From: Candidatus Brocadia sp.
GTDB taxonomy: Bacteria > Planctomycetota > Brocadiia > Brocadiales > Brocadiaceae
Assembly: GCA_030837935.1 (NCBI GenBank)
Contig: JAUQXU010000441.1
Span: 1 to 17,529, forward strand
DNA length: 17,529 nt
Direction: 5' to 3'
A program made the translations under genes and the position numbers. The notes below the pieces were generated by a model that was given only the letters and a program-made list of their open reading frames with translations, was not told the DNA's origin and did no database searches. This document shows positions 15,568-17,529 of the stretch, one piece after another; position 1 is the stretch's first letter, and each line of letters opens with the position of its first letter.

Positions 15568-16359
15568 ATGTTTACAAAATTTCAAAAAAGTTTCCAGACA
15601 GGTGTAGTTACCTCACACTATCCAAAAGAAAAGGACTATGCTCCTTTGCGCTTTCGGGGCAGGATTGAGATAGATAATGAGCGATGCAAACAGTGCAATG
15701 TGTGCGTGGAGGTCTGTCCAACAAATGCTTACACATGGATTGAGGACAAAGGTAAGCGATCCTTGCAGTTGGACCACGCTAAATGCGTATTCTGCGGTAT
15801 GTGTGAAGATGCATGTTCTTACAGAGCTATCAGGATCACGAATGATTTTGAGCTTGCGGCAATACATAAAGACGACCTTTTGGTTAAGGCTGGTTTAGAC
15901 AAAACGGCTTCGGTTGAAGAGCTTGGCTTGAAGCTCAGGGAAAAGATTTTTTCTGTTTTCAGACGTTCACTTCACGTTCGTGAAGTGGATGCTGGCTCTT
16001 GTAATGGTTGTGAATGGGAGGTTGTTGCCTTATACAATAGCCCGGTGCATGATTTACAGAGGTTTGGGATTGATATTGTTTCATCGCCACGCCACGCTGA
16101 TTGCTTACTCGTTACAGGACCTCCAACGAGAAATCTTGAAACCGCACTGATAAAGACCTATCATAGCACCCCGGAACCGAAGATGGTTATAGCCTTGGGC
16201 GCTTGCGCATGCAGCGGGGGTATTTTCAGTAACTGTTATGCCACAAAAAACGGGATTGATAATGTTGTCCCTGTGGATGTTTACATCCCTGGTTGCCCTC
16301 CGAGACCACAGGCTATCATATACGGTTTTCTGCTTGCATTGGAGAGAATCGACAAGTAG
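15568..16359 (+). CDS. hyfI: Fused ferredoxin and [NiFe]-hydrogenase small subunit (HyfH/HyfI-like)
   Basis: This 263-residue protein combines two modules. Residues 30-95 are a two-cluster ferredoxin domain: Cys40, 43, 46, 50 (CKQCNVCVEVCP) and Cys73, 76, 79, 83 (CVFCGMCEDAC), each binding a [4Fe-4S] cluster. Residues 135-260 are a NuoB/HyfI-like domain with Cys145 and Cys148 (GSCNGCEWE), Cys213 (GACACSGG) and Cys243 (PGCPPRP), binding the proximal [4Fe-4S] cluster next to the nickel site. In E. coli Hyf these are separate HyfH and HyfI proteins. Here one chain delivers electrons from a soluble donor to HyfG. The ATG at 15568 lies 6 nt past the right repeat of the inserted element and has no strong Shine-Dalgarno. 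Expression may therefore depend on readthrough or on sequence supplied by the insertion. Confidence 0.9.
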   Translation: MFTKFQKSFQTGVVTSHYPKEKDYAPLRFRGRIEIDNERCKQCNVCVEVCPTNAYTWIEDKGKRSLQLDHAKCVFCGMCEDACSYRAIRITNDFELAAIHKDDLLVKAGLDKTASVEELGLKLREKIFSVFRRSLHVREVDAGSCNGCEWEVVALYNSPVHDLQRFGIDIVSSPRHADCLLVTGPPTRNLETALIKTYHSTPEPKMVIALGACACSGGIFSNCYATKNGIDNVVPVDVYIPGCPPRPQAIIYGFLLALERIDK

Positions 16360-16390
16360 GTATTCTTGGCCCCTTATCTAGTTCTTAGGC

Positions 16391-16409
16391 AGGTTAAGAC
16401 CCTGTCCCC
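16391..16409 (+). repeat. Degenerate REP-like motif at the 3' end of the cyclodeaminase gene
   Basis: AGGTTAAGACCCTGTCCCC resembles the GTAAAGACCTGGCCCC core of the two repeats on the other side of the gene. It faces inward. The TAA stop of the - strand gene (16394-16396) and its last codons (LGTGS) are read from this motif. Similarity is by eye and imperfect. Confidence 0.5.
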
Positions 16410-17293
16410 AATTTGTCGTAGACCAGCATTGCTGCGGCTATGTCCTCGCAGGCCATACCGATTGAATCGAAGACCACGGTAGCATCTGGATTCACTGGCC
16501 GTGTGCCGTCGAGGACTTCGCCAAGTTCGGCGTAAATTTGGGCGTTGAATCGTCGTATGTTGCCCGACTCTGACAACGTCCCTTCGCGAGAGTCGACAAC
16601 AATGACGTGAGACATCGTTGCCGCATCAACCTCTGCGCCGTCTGCGCCTGCCCAACCGATGGTCGCAACTTTCGCGCCGGGGCGCAGCCATTTCCCTTCG
16701 AGCACCGGCTCGGTGGAGGATGTCGCTACCACAACCACATCCGCATCACGCACCGCTTCCTCGCGCGACATCACCTTGCCACCTATGTCCGCAGCGAGCT
16801 GTTCGGCTCTCCGTGGCGTGCGATTCCAAATGCGGATTTCCTCGAACTCACGGACGTGAGATAAGGCTTCCATATGTCTCCTGCCTTGCGTACCAGCACC
16901 CAAGATCGCGAGGGTCTTCACATTTGGTGCTGCAATGGTGTCGATATAGGCTGCTGTGACGGCTGCGGTTCGCATCTCGGTGATTAAGCGTCCATCCAGA
17001 ATCACCAACGGTTCTCCGGTTTCGGGCCTGAAGAGCACAATCACCGCCATAACCGTAGGGAGATTCTTCTCGGGGTTGCCTGGGTAGAATGTGATGAGCT
17101 TGGCGCCCAAAGCATGCGCGCTCGCTGCAGGCATGCTTCCGAAAAACCCACCGTGCGGTTGAACTGCAAACATTCGGCGGGGAGGTTGGGCGATTCGACC
17201 CCGCGAGAAATCAATCATGGTCTGGCGCATCACGGGAATCAGGTCCTTCATACATAGAACGCTGCCTACCGTTGCTTCATCTACAAAACGCAT
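16394..17293 (-). CDS. Ornithine cyclodeaminase / mu-crystallin family dehydrogenase
   Basis: The protein has 299 residues from the ATG at 17293, chosen because GGAGG lies 6 nt upstream on the - strand. The frame continues 31 codons further upstream, but only through repeat sequence. Family features are Lys65 (GAKLITF), Arg108 (EMRTAAVTA), the Rossmann motif LGAGTQGRRHMEAL at 131-144, VVVVATSSTEP, Asp234 (VVDSREGTLSESGNI) and SIGMACEDIAAA near the end. Members are NAD(P)-dependent: ornithine cyclodeaminases, alanine or other amino-acid dehydrogenases, or ketimine reductases. The substrate cannot be assigned. The domain looks complete at near-normal length (about 300-330). Its G+C is clearly higher than all neighbours (roughly 55-60% by eye against about 40%). 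It runs opposite to the rest and is flanked by repeats, all suggesting horizontal acquisition. Confidence 0.88.
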   Translation of the reverse strand: MRFVDEATVGSVLCMKDLIPVMRQTMIDFSRGRIAQPPRRMFAVQPHGGFFGSMPAASAHALGAKLITFYPGNPEKNLPTVMAVIVLFRPETGEPLVILDGRLITEMRTAAVTAAYIDTIAAPNVKTLAILGAGTQGRRHMEALSHVREFEEIRIWNRTPRRAEQLAADIGGKVMSREEAVRDADVVVVATSSTEPVLEGKWLRPGAKVATIGWAGADGAEVDAATMSHVIVVDSREGTLSESGNIRRFNAQIYAELGEVLDGTRPVNPDATVVFDSIGMACEDIAAAMLVYDKLGTGS

Positions 17294-17318
17294 CCGTATG
17301 CCTCCGCGTGCCGACAAA

Positions 17319-17350
17319 GGGATCAGGTCTTTACAGGCTGTCCGAGAATG
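17319..17350 (-). repeat. REP-like repeat, left arm of a 32-bp inverted pair
   Basis: Read on the - strand this is CATTCTCGGACAGCCTG followed by TAAAGACCTGATCCC. It matches the copy at 17430-17461 in inverted orientation at 28 of 32 positions by direct comparison. It lies in the 5' leader of the cyclodeaminase gene and points toward it. Confidence 0.8.
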
Positions 17351-17366
17351 CATTTTGATGGTCAGC

Positions 17367-17396
17367 ACTATACTGTATATTGACAAGTTATTTCAA
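17367..17396 (-). promoter_or_regulatory. Probable promoter of the cyclodeaminase gene
   Basis: On the - strand, TTGAAA (17391-17396) is followed after 18 bp by TATAGT (17367-17372). This is a good sigma-70-like pair, 4/6 or better to consensus in each hexamer. It lies about 75 nt before the ATG at 17293, inside the spacer between the two inverted REP-like arms. It was identified by eye only. Confidence 0.5.
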
Positions 17397-17429
17397 GATA
17401 AACATGGTATGCGCCGGTTTGGCCAACTT

Positions 17430-17461
17430 CATTCTCGGGCAACCTGTAAAGACCTGGCCCC
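17430..17461 (+). repeat. REP-like repeat, right arm of the 32-bp inverted pair
   Basis: The + strand reads CATTCTCGGGCAACCTG followed by TAAAGACCTGGCCCC. It is the inverted partner of 17319-17350, with four mismatches and a 79-bp spacer. The pair could fold into a long hairpin. The GTAAAGACCTGRCCCC core recalls REP/Y1-transposase-associated repeats, a resemblance from memory only. Past it (17462-17529) I see no gene. Confidence 0.8.
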
Positions 17462-17529
17462 TACTCCCCTTCCATTAACAATTGTTTAGCTGGTAACGAT
17501 TTTATTGGATGACCGCAATTTTTTTCTTT

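Noticed and set aside
15225..15572. Target-site duplication around the inverted-repeat element (AATGT on both sides)
   Set aside because: The short matches are not positioned equally next to the two repeat ends and could be chance.
17294..17386. 31-residue N-terminal extension of the cyclodeaminase
   Set aside because: It is read from the REP-like repeat and leader, while the ATG at 17293 has a good GGAGG and matches the family's natural N-terminus.
1..17529. CRISPR array, tRNA or rRNA gene
   Set aside because: No regularly spaced direct repeats and no recognisable tRNA or rRNA sequence were seen on either strand.

Overview
The window is about 40% G+C over most of its length. It reads as a chromosomal segment of a Gram-negative bacterium with anaerobic energy metabolism. 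It has two gene-dense regions, both on the + strand, followed by a short foreign-looking island on the - strand. A group-4 membrane hydrogenase locus in an AT-rich genome with GxxExxY-type genes and TPR proteins would fit an anammox-type planctomycete (Brocadiales) or a related deep-branching lineage. That placement is only an inference, because no rRNA or marker gene is present.

Region 1 (195-7930) is a run of membrane and regulatory genes. In order they are: an M50 site-2 protease with a C-terminal CBS pair, an exported coiled-coil protein, a short MgtE-type cation channel with N-terminal CBS domains, a DUF2062 membrane protein, a stand-alone CBS-pair protein, an ArsB/NhaD-type ion transporter, an unrecognised three-helix membrane protein and a TPR-repeat protein. 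Three of the eight carry CBS pairs, which commonly bind adenine nucleotides, and two are ion-transport families. The theme looks like nucleotide-gated ion or envelope homeostasis, but that is inference from gene order.

Region 2 (8187-16359) starts with a small cysteine-rich, possibly zinc-binding protein. It is followed by a hydrogenase-4-like operon, hyfB-hyfC-hyfE-hyfF-hyfG and then a fused hyfH/hyfI. The membrane arm has two antiporter-like subunits (HyfB, HyfF), the NuoH-like HyfC and the NuoK-like HyfE. The peripheral arm has a NuoC/NuoD-like large subunit with both CxxC pairs for a [NiFe] site, and a ferredoxin/NuoB-like small subunit. No hyfD, formate dehydrogenase or hyp maturation gene is present. 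The large subunit stops three residues after its last cysteine, so it has no cleavable maturation tail, and its distal motif departs from the usual DPCxxC form. The complex is predicted to couple electron transfer between low-potential ferredoxin (or another donor) and protons/H2 to ion translocation.

The operon is interrupted between large and small subunit by a roughly 330-bp element. It has inverted terminal repeats built from CACGAAATACGCGAAA-type sequence and carries an internally deleted GxxExxY gene. Past the operon, a visibly GC-richer, complete ornithine cyclodeaminase/mu-crystallin family gene lies on the - strand. It is bracketed by inward-facing REP-like repeats of the form GTAAAGACCTGRCCCC. 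One repeat supplies the gene's stop codon. A pair of such repeats forms a 32-bp inverted repeat around the gene's probable promoter.
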